A stretch of 46,222 bases of DNA, from assembly GCA_947589455.1 (NCBI GenBank), contig CANQCD010000002.1:1-46222 (forward strand). Reading direction: 5' to 3'. The notes under the pieces are model-generated. The model saw only the letters and a list, made by a program, of their open reading frames with translations. It did no database searches and had not been told where the DNA came from. The position numbers and the translations under genes were made by a program. Source of the stretch: an uncultured Lachnospiraceae bacterium. GTDB lineage: Bacteria; Bacillota; Clostridia; Lachnospirales; Lachnospiraceae. Numbering within the stretch: the first letter of the stretch is position 1; each line of letters starts with the position of its first letter. Positions 6,893 to 14,752 of the stretch are shown in pieces.

Positions 6893-8257
6893 ATGATCCA
6901 TAAATTTAGAGCAAAAGGAAATAATATTGTACTTGATGTAAACAGTGGCGGCGTTCACCTGGTAGACGATCTTACATATCATTTATTAGATGAGGTGACG
7001 CCGCCGTTTGAGAGAGAATGTCCTGAGAATATTATCCGGAAGTTTCAGGGAAAATATAAAGAAGAAGAAATCCGGGAATGCTATCAGGAGATTGCACAGC
7101 TTCATGAAGAGCAGGTGCTTTTTAGCAGGGATGCATATCAGGCGTATGCAGAGACTGCCGTAGTTTCCCCTGTGAAAGCAATGTGCCTTCACATTGCCCA
7201 CGACTGCAATCTCCGGTGTAAGTATTGCTTTGCTTCGACCGGGGATTTCGGTACCGGAAGAAAGCTGATGACAGCAGAGACGGGAAAAGCAGCGATTGAT
7301 TTTTTGTTGGAAAAATCAGTGGGGAGAGAGAATTTAGAGGTAGATTTTTTTGGCGGCGAGCCTTTGATGAATTTTGACGTGGTAAAGGAAATTGTCTCTT
7401 ATGCCCGCAGCAAAGAAAAAGAATGTGGCAAGAAATTTCGTTTTACTATGACGACGAATGGAATGCTTCTGACAGATGATAAGATGGATTATCTGAATGA
7501 AGAGATGCAGAATATTGTTCTTTCGATTGACGGCAGGCGAGAGGTCAATGACAGGATGCGCCAGCGCATCGACGGAAGCGGTTCTTATGACAGGATTGTC
7601 CCCAATTTTCAAAAGATGGTGGAGAAACGCGGCGACAAAGAATATTATGTCCGCGGAACATACACGAAACACAATCTGGATTTTTCAGAGGATGTGCTTC
7701 ATCTGTATGAGCTTGGGTTTGACCAGATTTCAGTAGAGCCGGTGGTAGAGGATGCATCTGTGGAGTATGCGGTGACAGAGGATGATTTGGAGACAATCTT
7801 TGCGGAATACGACCGGCTGGCGGAGAAAATCTCTGCCATCAGACAGCAGGGCGGAAAGATTAATTTCTTTCACTTTATGATTGACTTAGACCAGGGCCCC
7901 TGCGTGGTCAAACGTCTGCGCGGATGCGGCAGCGGAAACGAATATGTGTCGATCACGCCGGATGGCGATATTTATCCATGTCATCAGTTTGTCGGTCAGG
8001 AAGAGTATAAGATGGGAAATCTGGCAGATGGGACGTTTCGTGAAGAGATCAAAAAAGAATTTGCCGGCGCCCATGTGTATTCCAAACCTGCCTGTCGGGA
8101 ATGCTGGGCAAAGTTTTACTGCAGCGGCGGCTGTAATGCGAATAATTATATCTATAATGGGGATATTCATCAGGCGTATGAATTATCCTGTGCAATTCAA
8201 AAAAAGCGTCTGGAGTGCGCGATTCTTTTGAAGGTCAGTGAGATGCTTTCAGAGTAA
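6893..8257 (+). CDS. scfB: SCIFF maturase, radical SAM/SPASM thioether-forming enzyme
   Basis: A 454-residue radical SAM enzyme that introduces thioether cross-links into the SCIFF precursor encoded just upstream. Residues 1 to about 90 form the peptide-recognition region. The [4Fe-4S] motif C105-x3-C109-x2-C112 starts the SAM domain, followed by the FFGGEP SAM-binding motif. The C-terminal SPASM domain carries Cys for auxiliary clusters (GCGSGNEYVSITPDGDIYPC, then CRECWAKFYCSGGC). The ATG at 6893 has GGAGG at 6882-6886; the frame is open further upstream through the repeat region but has no comparable ribosome site. The CDF exporter begins 13 bp downstream. Confidence 0.97.
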   Translation: MIHKFRAKGNNIVLDVNSGGVHLVDDLTYHLLDEVTPPFERECPENIIRKFQGKYKEEEIRECYQEIAQLHEEQVLFSRDAYQAYAETAVVSPVKAMCLHIAHDCNLRCKYCFASTGDFGTGRKLMTAETGKAAIDFLLEKSVGRENLEVDFFGGEPLMNFDVVKEIVSYARSKEKECGKKFRFTMTTNGMLLTDDKMDYLNEEMQNIVLSIDGRREVNDRMRQRIDGSGSYDRIVPNFQKMVEKRGDKEYYVRGTYTKHNLDFSEDVLHLYELGFDQISVEPVVEDASVEYAVTEDDLETIFAEYDRLAEKISAIRQQGGKINFFHFMIDLDQGPCVVKRLRGCGSGNEYVSITPDGDIYPCHQFVGQEEYKMGNLADGTFREEIKKEFAGAHVYSKPACRECWAKFYCSGGCNANNYIYNGDIHQAYELSCAIQKKRLECAILLKVSEMLSE

Positions 8258-8270
8258 AGGAGTTTAATGG

Positions 8271-9437
8271 ATGGTAACATTACTGGCGGGAATTTTTATC
8301 AGGGATGCAAAGGAGTACGATGATCCGACGGTACGGCGAAAGTATGGGATGCTTTGCGGTGCATTCGGGATCCTGTTAAATATACTTTTGTTTGGATTTA
8401 AGTTTTTTGCAGGGATGGTTTCCGGTTCTGTGGCAATTACCGCAGACGCGTTTAACAATCTGTCGGACGCCGGCTCTTCTTTGATCACTCTTGTGGGATT
8501 TCGAGCCGCCGGCATGAGGCCGGATAAAGAGCATCCGTTTGGCCATGGCAGAGTGGAGTATGTTTCCGGATTTGTGGTCGCCGTGCTTGTTCTGCTGATG
8601 GGACTGGAGCTGTTAAAAGATTCTGTGGAAAAAATCATCAGGCCGCAGCAGATTTTTGTATCCGGACTTTCGGTGGCGATTCTGGCGGTCTCGATTTTGG
8701 TAAAAGCATATATGGCGTATTACAATCACAGCATGGGGAAAAAGCTTGGGTCGAGTGCGATGAAAGCAACGGCAGTAGACAGTCTGAGCGATATGGCGGC
8801 AACGTCTGTTGTCCTGATGTCCATCGGGATCGTAGAACTGTGGGGGATCAACGCAGATGGGTGGTGCGGCATCCTGGTGGCTGTTTTTATCTTGTTTGCA
8901 GGATACCAGGCGGCGCGGGAGACGATAAGCCCTCTGCTTGGAGTAAAGCCAGAGCCGGAATTTATCGATAAAATATATAGCATTGTACTCTCGCATGAAG
9001 AGGTAGTCGGGGTGCATGATATCATTGTGCATGATTATGGACCGGGGCGGGTTATGCTCTCGCTTCACGCAGAAGTGCCTGGGGAAGAAGATATTTACCG
9101 CCTGCATGAGGTGATCGATACAATAGAGGGCGAGTTAGACAGCCGGCTGCAGTGTGAAAGCGTTATCCATATGGATCCGGTTGAGGCGCATAATGAAAAA
9201 GTGCTTGCGCTGAGGAAAGAGGTGGAACAGTTTGTCAGGGAGTTTGATGAATCCCTGTCAATCCATGATTTCCGCATGGCGGGCGGCAAGGCGGCGCCTA
9301 AAATGATCTTTGACGTTGTGACGCCGCAGGAATATGCGCTTTCCGATTGGGAAGTCAGAGACTATGTGGAGAGAGAGATTGCAAAACATTATCCGGAGTA
9401 TATCTGTGTGATCAAGGTAGAAAAGGCATATGTTTAA
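8271..9437 (+). CDS. Cation diffusion facilitator (CDF) exporter, possibly Mn(II)
   Basis: A 388-residue membrane antiporter that exports divalent metal ions in exchange for protons. Six membrane helices occupy roughly residues 27-210. TM2 carries N62-x3-D66 and TM5 D170-x3-D174. The N-x3-D/D-x3-D pair is typical of manganese CDFs such as MntE, whereas Zn exporters use a His in TM5, so Mn is the better guess. HPFGHGR after TM2 is the family signature. The cytoplasmic part is about 90 residues longer than usual and seems to hold two tandem ferredoxin-like domains. AAAGGAG precedes the ATG by 8 bp. It sits 13 bp after scfB and is very likely in the same transcript. Confidence 0.93.
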   Translation: MVTLLAGIFIRDAKEYDDPTVRRKYGMLCGAFGILLNILLFGFKFFAGMVSGSVAITADAFNNLSDAGSSLITLVGFRAAGMRPDKEHPFGHGRVEYVSGFVVAVLVLLMGLELLKDSVEKIIRPQQIFVSGLSVAILAVSILVKAYMAYYNHSMGKKLGSSAMKATAVDSLSDMAATSVVLMSIGIVELWGINADGWCGILVAVFILFAGYQAARETISPLLGVKPEPEFIDKIYSIVLSHEEVVGVHDIIVHDYGPGRVMLSLHAEVPGEEDIYRLHEVIDTIEGELDSRLQCESVIHMDPVEAHNEKVLALRKEVEQFVREFDESLSIHDFRMAGGKAAPKMIFDVVTPQEYALSDWEVRDYVEREIAKHYPEYICVIKVEKAYV

Positions 9438-9466
9438 TAAGGACAGATGGAAAAGTGAGGCAGGAA

Positions 9467-10075
9467 ATGAGACGAGAAAAACCGGTTAGCGGAGAATTTT
9501 ACAGACATTTTAAGGGAAAGCTGTATCAGGTCCTTCTGACTGCAAAGGACAGTGAAAGCACAAAGGAAACCGTGGTGTACCAGGGGCTTTATCCGCCATA
9601 TGAAAAATGGGTAAGGCCATTAGACGATTTTATGGCGGAGACAGACAGGGAAAAATATCCGGAAGCATCCCAGAAATATCGCTTTGAAAAGGTTTTAGAA
9701 GAAGGGATGTCCGGATTTTCTGACAGCGGGGAAAGGCAGGGCGCAGACGAGGTTTCTTTTCCTGGACAGCGGGTCGGCGACGAGGAACTAAAAAAAGCGT
9801 TGCGGACAGGGCAGCCGGAGCGTTATCTGATAAACAGGATAGCAGACAGTGAAGTGGCGGAGCGCGGCTTTTTGATGCTTTTGGACGCAGAGACATTCCG
9901 GGAAAAACGCCAGATATATATTGGGCTGCGCAGTTATCTTGACAAGCGCCTGTTAAGCAATATTGCCGTTGCGCTGGATATTGTGCTGGAGGATGGGAGC
10001 ATAGAGGAACAGTATGAGTCAATCCTTGCCTGTCTGGATAAACTGGATCATTACGAAGGGGGGCGGCTCCGCTGA
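9467..10075 (+). CDS. DUF1653 domain protein
   Basis: A 202-residue soluble protein. Residues about 8-70 (from GEFYRHFKGKLYQV to the PLDDFMAETD segment) form a DUF1653 domain, a small beta-rich fold of unknown function. The C-terminal half (about 105-202) is helical and I do not recognise it. The ATG at 9467 follows a GAGG-containing stretch; it lies 29 bp after the CDF stop. Its TGA overlaps the next ATG by one base (TGATG), which implies translational coupling. Confidence 0.8.
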   Translation: MRREKPVSGEFYRHFKGKLYQVLLTAKDSESTKETVVYQGLYPPYEKWVRPLDDFMAETDREKYPEASQKYRFEKVLEEGMSGFSDSGERQGADEVSFPGQRVGDEELKKALRTGQPERYLINRIADSEVAERGFLMLLDAETFREKRQIYIGLRSYLDKRLLSNIAVALDIVLEDGSIEEQYESILACLDKLDHYEGGRLR

Positions 10076-11160
10076 TGTTAGAGAAAATATGGAACGGTAT
10101 GCTGCATGGGAATATCAGGACAAAAGCGTATCTGTGGTCAATCGCGGTCCTTGGAATTGGGGCGGCCGTGCTGCTGGTCGCCGCATTTGCCCTGGGACTG
10201 CCGTTTGTAGGGCTTGGCGGCGCTGGGCTGGGGCTTGGCGGATTGATCGTATCCCAGTCAGTATCCCTGAAAGATTTGCAAAAGCCGCGCCGGCCAAAAG
10301 AGGCGAAACAGAAAAAGGACAAAAAGAAAACAGAGCAAAAAAAATCATCTGGACAGGACGGCGGCAAGGAAAAGAAAACCGATGAGGCAGATAACGTATC
10401 GGAGGAGAAAAGCCGCAGGGCGAGGGAAAAAGCGAAGGCACAGTTTTTGGCATCGATGGACGCCAAAAAGATGAAAAAGCTGATGAAAGAACATAAAGTC
10501 AGCCAGATCCATGTGAAGGTTATGATTGATTCCTATCCTGCAAAGAAGATAGAGCAGGTGCCGGCGTTTATGTGGAAGACAGACACGATGCTCCACTTCC
10601 TGTTAATGCATGGGACGGCGATAGAATTTGAAGTGCCGTTAGAAGAGATCAAGGGGATCTTGCTGGTAAAAAATGTGCCGGCCAATCCGGACAAGGATTA
10701 TATGCCGTTTCAATATCCGACATACATATCTAAAATGTTCCAGCCATACCTTCCGGAATATCAGGAAAAGACAAACGAGGGGAAACTGGAATTTACGAAG
10801 AACACATTCCGCATTGAGCCGGGGATCTATCTGACAAATACTTCCGTGGCAAACCTTCGGAAAGTCCTGCTTCCGGGAGTGGCGTTCTTGGTAGATGACG
10901 GCGTTATTGCGTCAAAGCGTTTTAATGAATATTTCAAAGAACTGTACCGCGCCAGCCTTCTGTGCAAAAATAACGTGATCACATTGGACGAGTACCGGGA
11001 GAAGATTGTTGAAAATCTGGACGCATTGTTAGAAGCGCCGGTCACTGGAAGAGAGATCGCAAGTACGATTTACGATCTGAGTAAATACCGTCTGATCCCA
11101 AAAGATACCGTGGCTGCATATACACAAAAATACCGTGAAATGGTTGCGAAAAAGCGTTAG
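10075..11160 (+). CDS. Membrane-anchored protein of unknown function
   Basis: A 361-residue product I do not recognise. Two adjacent hydrophobic segments (about residues 18-40 and 43-60, Gly/Leu/Ala-rich) form a membrane hairpin. A highly charged Lys/Glu linker (about 68-125) follows, then a roughly 230-residue soluble domain with mixed alpha/beta pattern (VKVMIDSYPAKKI; EGKLEFTKNTFRIEPGIYL). No cofactor or catalytic motif was seen. The charged linker suggests the soluble domain is cytoplasmic. It overlaps the DUF1653 gene by one base, so the two proteins may act together. Confidence 0.8.
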   Translation: MLEKIWNGMLHGNIRTKAYLWSIAVLGIGAAVLLVAAFALGLPFVGLGGAGLGLGGLIVSQSVSLKDLQKPRRPKEAKQKKDKKKTEQKKSSGQDGGKEKKTDEADNVSEEKSRRAREKAKAQFLASMDAKKMKKLMKEHKVSQIHVKVMIDSYPAKKIEQVPAFMWKTDTMLHFLLMHGTAIEFEVPLEEIKGILLVKNVPANPDKDYMPFQYPTYISKMFQPYLPEYQEKTNEGKLEFTKNTFRIEPGIYLTNTSVANLRKVLLPGVAFLVDDGVIASKRFNEYFKELYRASLLCKNNVITLDEYREKIVENLDALLEAPVTGREIASTIYDLSKYRLIPKDTVAAYTQKYREMVAKKR

Positions 11161-11185
11161 ATAAGGAATAAAGTAAATTTGCATA

Positions 11186-11214
11186 TTGACATATGTAAAA
11201 TGTCATGGTATGAT
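11186..11214 (+). promoter_or_regulatory. recA: Distal recA promoter P1 with overlapping dyad
   Basis: TTGACA (11186-11191), 17 bp, then TATGAT (11209-11214) with an extended -10 (TGG). TGACAT (11187-11192) and ATGTCA (11200-11205) form an inverted repeat across the -35 and spacer, a possible operator unrelated to the LexA box. Confidence 0.6.
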
Positions 11215-11265
11215 GTTTGCCATAGACCAATTTGGGAATACCGGCAGAAAGCAACAAAAAAATAG

Positions 11266-11294
11266 TTGACAGATGCCGGGGAATAGACTATGAT
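11266..11294 (+). promoter_or_regulatory. recA: Proximal recA promoter P2
   Basis: TTGACA (11266-11271), a 17-bp spacer, then TATGAT (11289-11294). This is a near-consensus sigma-A promoter, with the predicted start at about 11301, directly at the LexA box. Confidence 0.8.
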
Positions 11295-11300
11295 AGTCAC

Positions 11301-11314
11301 AGAACATTTGTTCG
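11301..11314 (+). promoter_or_regulatory. recA: LexA (SOS) operator of recA
   Basis: AGAACATTTGTTCG matches the Gram-positive SOS box (CGAAC-N4-GTTCG) at all but the first base. It begins at the predicted transcription start of P2, so bound LexA would block initiation and also act as a roadblock to P1 transcripts. Confidence 0.87.
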
Positions 11315-11425
11315 GTTTTGGGAGAGCCTGAATGAGAGGATGGTATGCGCCGGGACGGAGTGTTTTGCCCGGATACCATGGATAGGAAGAGAGTGGCATT
11401 GATAGCACAGAAAGGAATTGGAACT

Positions 11426-12493
11426 ATGGCAAAAGAAATAAAGATCGATGAGAATAAAAAGAAAGCGCTGGAGGCGGCGGTTGCCCAGATAGAGAGGCAA
11501 TACGGCAAAGGCTCTGTGATGAAGCTGGGAGATAATGCCCATCTGAATGTGGAGACGGTACCTTCCGGTTCGCTGGGGCTTGACCTCGCACTGGGCGTGG
11601 GAGGCATCCCGAAAGGGAGGATCATTGAAGTTTATGGTCCTGAGTCAAGCGGTAAGACAACTGTGGCGCTGCATATGGTGGCAGAAGTGCAGAAATGCGG
11701 CGGGATCGCCGGTTTTATTGACGCAGAACACGCGCTGGATCCGGTTTATGCCAAAAATATCGGAGTAGACATTGATAACCTGTATATTTCACAGCCTGAT
11801 ACAGGAGAGCAGGCGTTAGAGATCGCAGAGACGATGGTTCGTTCTACTGCGATTGATATCGTGATAGTAGACTCTGTAGCCGCGCTGGTTCCCAAAGCAG
11901 AGATAGAAGGAGAGATGGGGGACAGCCATGTGGGTCTGCAGGCGAGACTGATGTCCCAGGCGCTTAGAAAGCTGACCGGCATTATCGGCAAGACCAGCTG
12001 CAGCGTGATCTTTATCAACCAGCTCCGGGAAAAAGTGGGAGTTATGTTTGGAAATCCAGAGACGACAACCGGCGGCCGCGCATTGAAATATTATTCTTCC
12101 GTCCGTCTGGAAGTGCGCCGCGGGGAGCAGATAAAGAAAGATGGGGAGGCAGTCGGAAACCGCACGAAGATCAAAGTGGTGAAGAACAAAGTAGCGCCTC
12201 CGTTCCGCAGTACAGAAGTCGATATTATCTTTGGCGAGGGGATTTCGAGGGAAGGAGAGATCCTGGATCTGGCAGCAGAGGAAAATATTATCGTAAAAAG
12301 CGGAGCGTGGTATGCCTATGAGGGGAACAAGATCGGGCAGGGACGCGAAAACGCAAAGACCTATCTGAAAGAAAATCCGCAGGTACTGGCGGAAGTGGAG
12401 CAGCGAGTGAGGGCAAAATATTTTGAGCAGCAGGCGCAGGATGAGATAGAAGAGACGGATCAGGAGACTGCGGCTGTCGAAGAGGGAAAATGA
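11426..12493 (+). CDS. recA: Recombinase RecA
   Basis: A 355-residue RecA: ATP-dependent strand exchange in recombinational repair and co-protease for LexA self-cleavage. The Walker A motif GPESSGKTT, the [13 protein letters not shown] segment, the Walker B strand [18 protein letters not shown], the L1/L2 DNA-binding loops ([21 protein letters not shown]) and an acidic C-terminal tail are all present, at normal length. The ATG at 11426 ([15 protein letters not shown]) has AAAGGA upstream; a longer in-frame start at 11345 runs through leader sequence and is not used. recX follows after 1 bp. Confidence 0.98.
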   Translation: MAKEIKIDENKKKALEAAVAQIERQYGKGSVMKLGDNAHLNVETVPSGSLGLDLALGVGGIPKGRIIEVYGPESSGKTTVALHMVAEVQKCGGIAGFIDAEHALDPVYAKNIGVDIDNLYISQPDTGEQALEIAETMVRSTAIDIVIVDSVAALVPKAEIEGEMGDSHVGLQARLMSQALRKLTGIIGKTSCSVIFINQLREKVGVMFGNPETTTGGRALKYYSSVRLEVRRGEQIKKDGEAVGNRTKIKVVKNKVAPPFRSTEVDIIFGEGISREGEILDLAAEENIIVKSGAWYAYEGNKIGQGRENAKTYLKENPQVLAEVEQRVRAKYFEQQAQDEIEETDQETAAVEEGK

Positions 12494-12494
12494 T

Positions 12495-12986
12495 GTGAGC
12501 CGGCAGACAAGATCATTGGAAGAAGAACAGTTTCTGCAGGGCAGAAAAAAAGCGATGGCATTGTTAAACCATAATGACCGGACAAAATGGGAACTCCGCG
12601 ACCGCTTAAAGCGCGCCGGTTTTTCGGAGAAAATAATAGAGGACGCCGTTGCGTATGTGGAGAGCTATCACTATATAGACGACGCCCGCTATGCAGAGCG
12701 TTTTGCGGAAATTTACCACGAGAGCAGAAGCATCCAGCGCATCAGACAGGATCTTCAGAAACGTCATGTCAGCGAGGAGCATATTGAGGCGGCGCTGGCA
12801 CAGATTAACTGGGATGATTCACAGGCGCTAAAAAAGGAATTAAAAAAGATGCTCCGCGCAGCGGGGGCAGAGCAGCCGGAGGCTATTTCCTTTGAAGAAC
12901 GGCAGAAAATCGCGGGAAAGCTGTATCGAAAAGGGTTTCAGGCGGAAGCGATATATCGCGTACTGGGGGAATCGTTATCGGAGTAA
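12495..12986 (+). CDS. recX: RecA regulator RecX
   Basis: A 163-residue, all-helical RecX protein that binds RecA filaments and limits or remodels their activity. The three-helix repeats typical of the family are visible (RTKWELRDRLKRAGF; YIDDARYAERFAE; IRQDLQKRHVSEEHIEAAL). A GTG start at 12495 lies 1 bp after the recA stop, with GAGGGA upstream inside the recA end, so translation is probably coupled to recA. Confidence 0.94.
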   Translation: MSRQTRSLEEEQFLQGRKKAMALLNHNDRTKWELRDRLKRAGFSEKIIEDAVAYVESYHYIDDARYAERFAEIYHESRSIQRIRQDLQKRHVSEEHIEAALAQINWDDSQALKKELKKMLRAAGAEQPEAISFEERQKIAGKLYRKGFQAEAIYRVLGESLSE

Positions 12987-12994
12987 TTCTTTCT

Positions 12995-13037
12995 GTAAAC
13001 GCTAGATGTTCTTTTCGTAAACGCTTGACATCTTTTC
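12995..13037 (+). repeat. Two direct repeats (22-bp period) at the rny promoter
   Basis: GTAAACGCT occurs at 12995-13003 and 13017-13025, each followed by a similar ATGTTCTTTTC / ACATCTTTTC tail. The second copy overlaps the -35 of the rny promoter by its last base. Two half-turn-spaced repeats of this kind often mark activator or repressor binding. Confidence 0.5.
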
Positions 13038-13053
13038 ATAAAAAGTATAAAAT
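13025..13053 (+). promoter_or_regulatory. rny: Sigma-A promoter of rny
   Basis: TTGACA (13025-13030), 17 bp, TAAAAT (13048-13053). A small dyad GTGTA-TAT-TACAC (13063-13075) lies just after the predicted start, within the 5' UTR. Confidence 0.7.
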
Positions 13054-13103
13054 CGTAGTGTTGTGTATATTACACGTAAAATTAAATAAGGAGGTTCTGT
13101 TCG

Positions 13104-14669
13104 ATGCCAGACGCTATATTTATTATAGTGGCTGTCGTGGTTATACTGGTTTCAAATGTCGTTACGATGCTGATCGTGAAAAATGTTTCGGTCCAGAAGT
13201 ATAAGGAGGAAGAAGAGACAAAAATCGGCAATGCAGAAGAAAAGGCGAGAAATATTATCGATGAAGCTTTGAAAACTGCAGAGACGAAAAAGCGTGAAGC
13301 ATTGCTTGAGGCCAAGGAGGAAGCGCTCAGAAATAAAAATGAGATTGAGCGTGAATCCAAGGAGAGGCGTGCGGAGATTCAGCGATATGAGAAGCGAGTG
13401 TTATCGAAGGAGGAAGCTCTGGATAAAAAATCGGAAGCGTTAGAAAAGAAAGAAGCCCGGTTGAATGCAAAGGATGCCGATTTGGACAAGCAGAAAAAAG
13501 AATTGGCAGAGATTAAGAACAGCCATTTGCAGGAACTGGAAAAGATTTCTGGACTGACGACGGAAGAAGCTAAGGAATATCTGTTACGATCTGTTGAAGA
13601 AGATGTAAAACATGAGACTGCAGTTCTGGTAAAGGAACTGGAAAAGAGGGCAAAGGAAGAGGCGGACAAAAAGGCAAAGGATTATGTAGTGACAGCGATC
13701 CAGCGGTGTGCGGCAGACCATGTTGCCGAGACGACGATTTCTGTTGTACAGTTGCCAAATGACGAGATGAAAGGAAGGATTATCGGCCGCGAAGGACGAA
13801 ATATCCGTACTCTCGAGACGCTGACCGGTGTGAACCTGATTATTGACGATACACCGGAAGCAGTTGTTTTGTCTGGCTTTGACGGGGTTCGGCGAGAAAT
13901 CGCAAGAATTGCCCTTGAAAAATTGATCGTAGATGGGAGGATTCATCCTGCGCGGATAGAAGAAATGGTAGAAAAGGCGCAAAAAGAAGTCGAGTCTATG
14001 ATCCGCGAAGAGGGTGAGGCTGCTACGCTGGAAGTTGGCGTGCATGGGATTCATCCGGAACTGATTCGTTTGCTGGGAAGAATGAAATTTAGGACCAGTT
14101 ACGGGCAGAATGCGTTGAAGCATTCGATTGAAGTGGCGCATTTATCTGGTCTCCTTGCCGGGGAGATCGGCGTAGATGTCAGAACTGCAAAGCGTGCTGG
14201 TTTATTGCATGATATAGGTAAGTCTGTCGATCAGGAAATGGAAGGGACCCATGTCCAGATTGGTGCAGACCTTTGTCGGAAATATAAGGAATCTGGTATC
14301 GTCATTAACGCTGTGGAGGCACATCATGGCGATGTAGAGCCAGAAACTCTGATTGCATGTATTGTGCAGGCAGCGGATACGATTTCTGCAGCGCGTCCGG
14401 GTGCACGCAGAGAGACGTTAGAAACATATACCAACAGATTGAAACAGTTAGAAGATATTTCAAATGGCTTTAAAGGCGTTGAAAAATCGTTTGCGATTCA
14501 GGCAGGACGAGAGGTAAGAGTAATGGTTGTGCCAGATAAAGTAAATGATGATGATATGGTGCTTCTTGCACGAGATATTTCAAAACAGATTGAAGACGAA
14601 TTAAAATATCCTGGTCAGATCAAGGTAAATGTAATTCGTGAATCCAGAGTAACTGATTATGCAAAATAA
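13104..14669 (+). CDS. rny: Ribonuclease Y
   Basis: A 521-residue membrane-anchored endoribonuclease that initiates mRNA decay in Firmicutes. It has an N-terminal transmembrane helix (about residues 4-25), a long Glu/Lys-rich coiled coil (about 30-190), a KH RNA-binding domain ([12 protein letters not shown] at about 228-239) and an HD metal-dependent phosphohydrolase domain with LLHDIGK (about 370) and the conserved HHGD. The length matches the family. AAGGAGG stands before the ATG. It is a separate transcription unit after recX, with a terminator following. Confidence 0.97.
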   Translation: MPDAIFIIVAVVVILVSNVVTMLIVKNVSVQKYKEEEETKIGNAEEKARNIIDEALKTAETKKREALLEAKEEALRNKNEIERESKERRAEIQRYEKRVLSKEEALDKKSEALEKKEARLNAKDADLDKQKKELAEIKNSHLQELEKISGLTTEEAKEYLLRSVEEDVKHETAVLVKELEKRAKEEADKKAKDYVVTAIQRCAADHVAETTISVVQLPNDEMKGRIIGREGRNIRTLETLTGVNLIIDDTPEAVVLSGFDGVRREIARIALEKLIVDGRIHPARIEEMVEKAQKEVESMIREEGEAATLEVGVHGIHPELIRLLGRMKFRTSYGQNALKHSIEVAHLSGLLAGEIGVDVRTAKRAGLLHDIGKSVDQEMEGTHVQIGADLCRKYKESGIVINAVEAHHGDVEPETLIACIVQAADTISAARPGARRETLETYTNRLKQLEDISNGFKGVEKSFAIQAGREVRVMVVPDKVNDDDMVLLARDISKQIEDELKYPGQIKVNVIRESRVTDYAK

Positions 14670-14694
14670 TCACGATGTCATAACAGAGAATGCA

Positions 14695-14724
14695 GGAAGT
14701 CGTCGACAGTGGCGGCTTCCTTTT
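14695..14724 (+). terminator. Intrinsic terminator of rny
   Basis: GGAAGTCG (14695-14702) pairs with CGGCTTCC (14713-14720), with one G-U pair, followed by TTTT. It lies 26 bp after the rny stop. Confidence 0.75.
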
Positions 14725-14752
14725 GATTAGAGATAAAACGGGGTAGCAAAAT

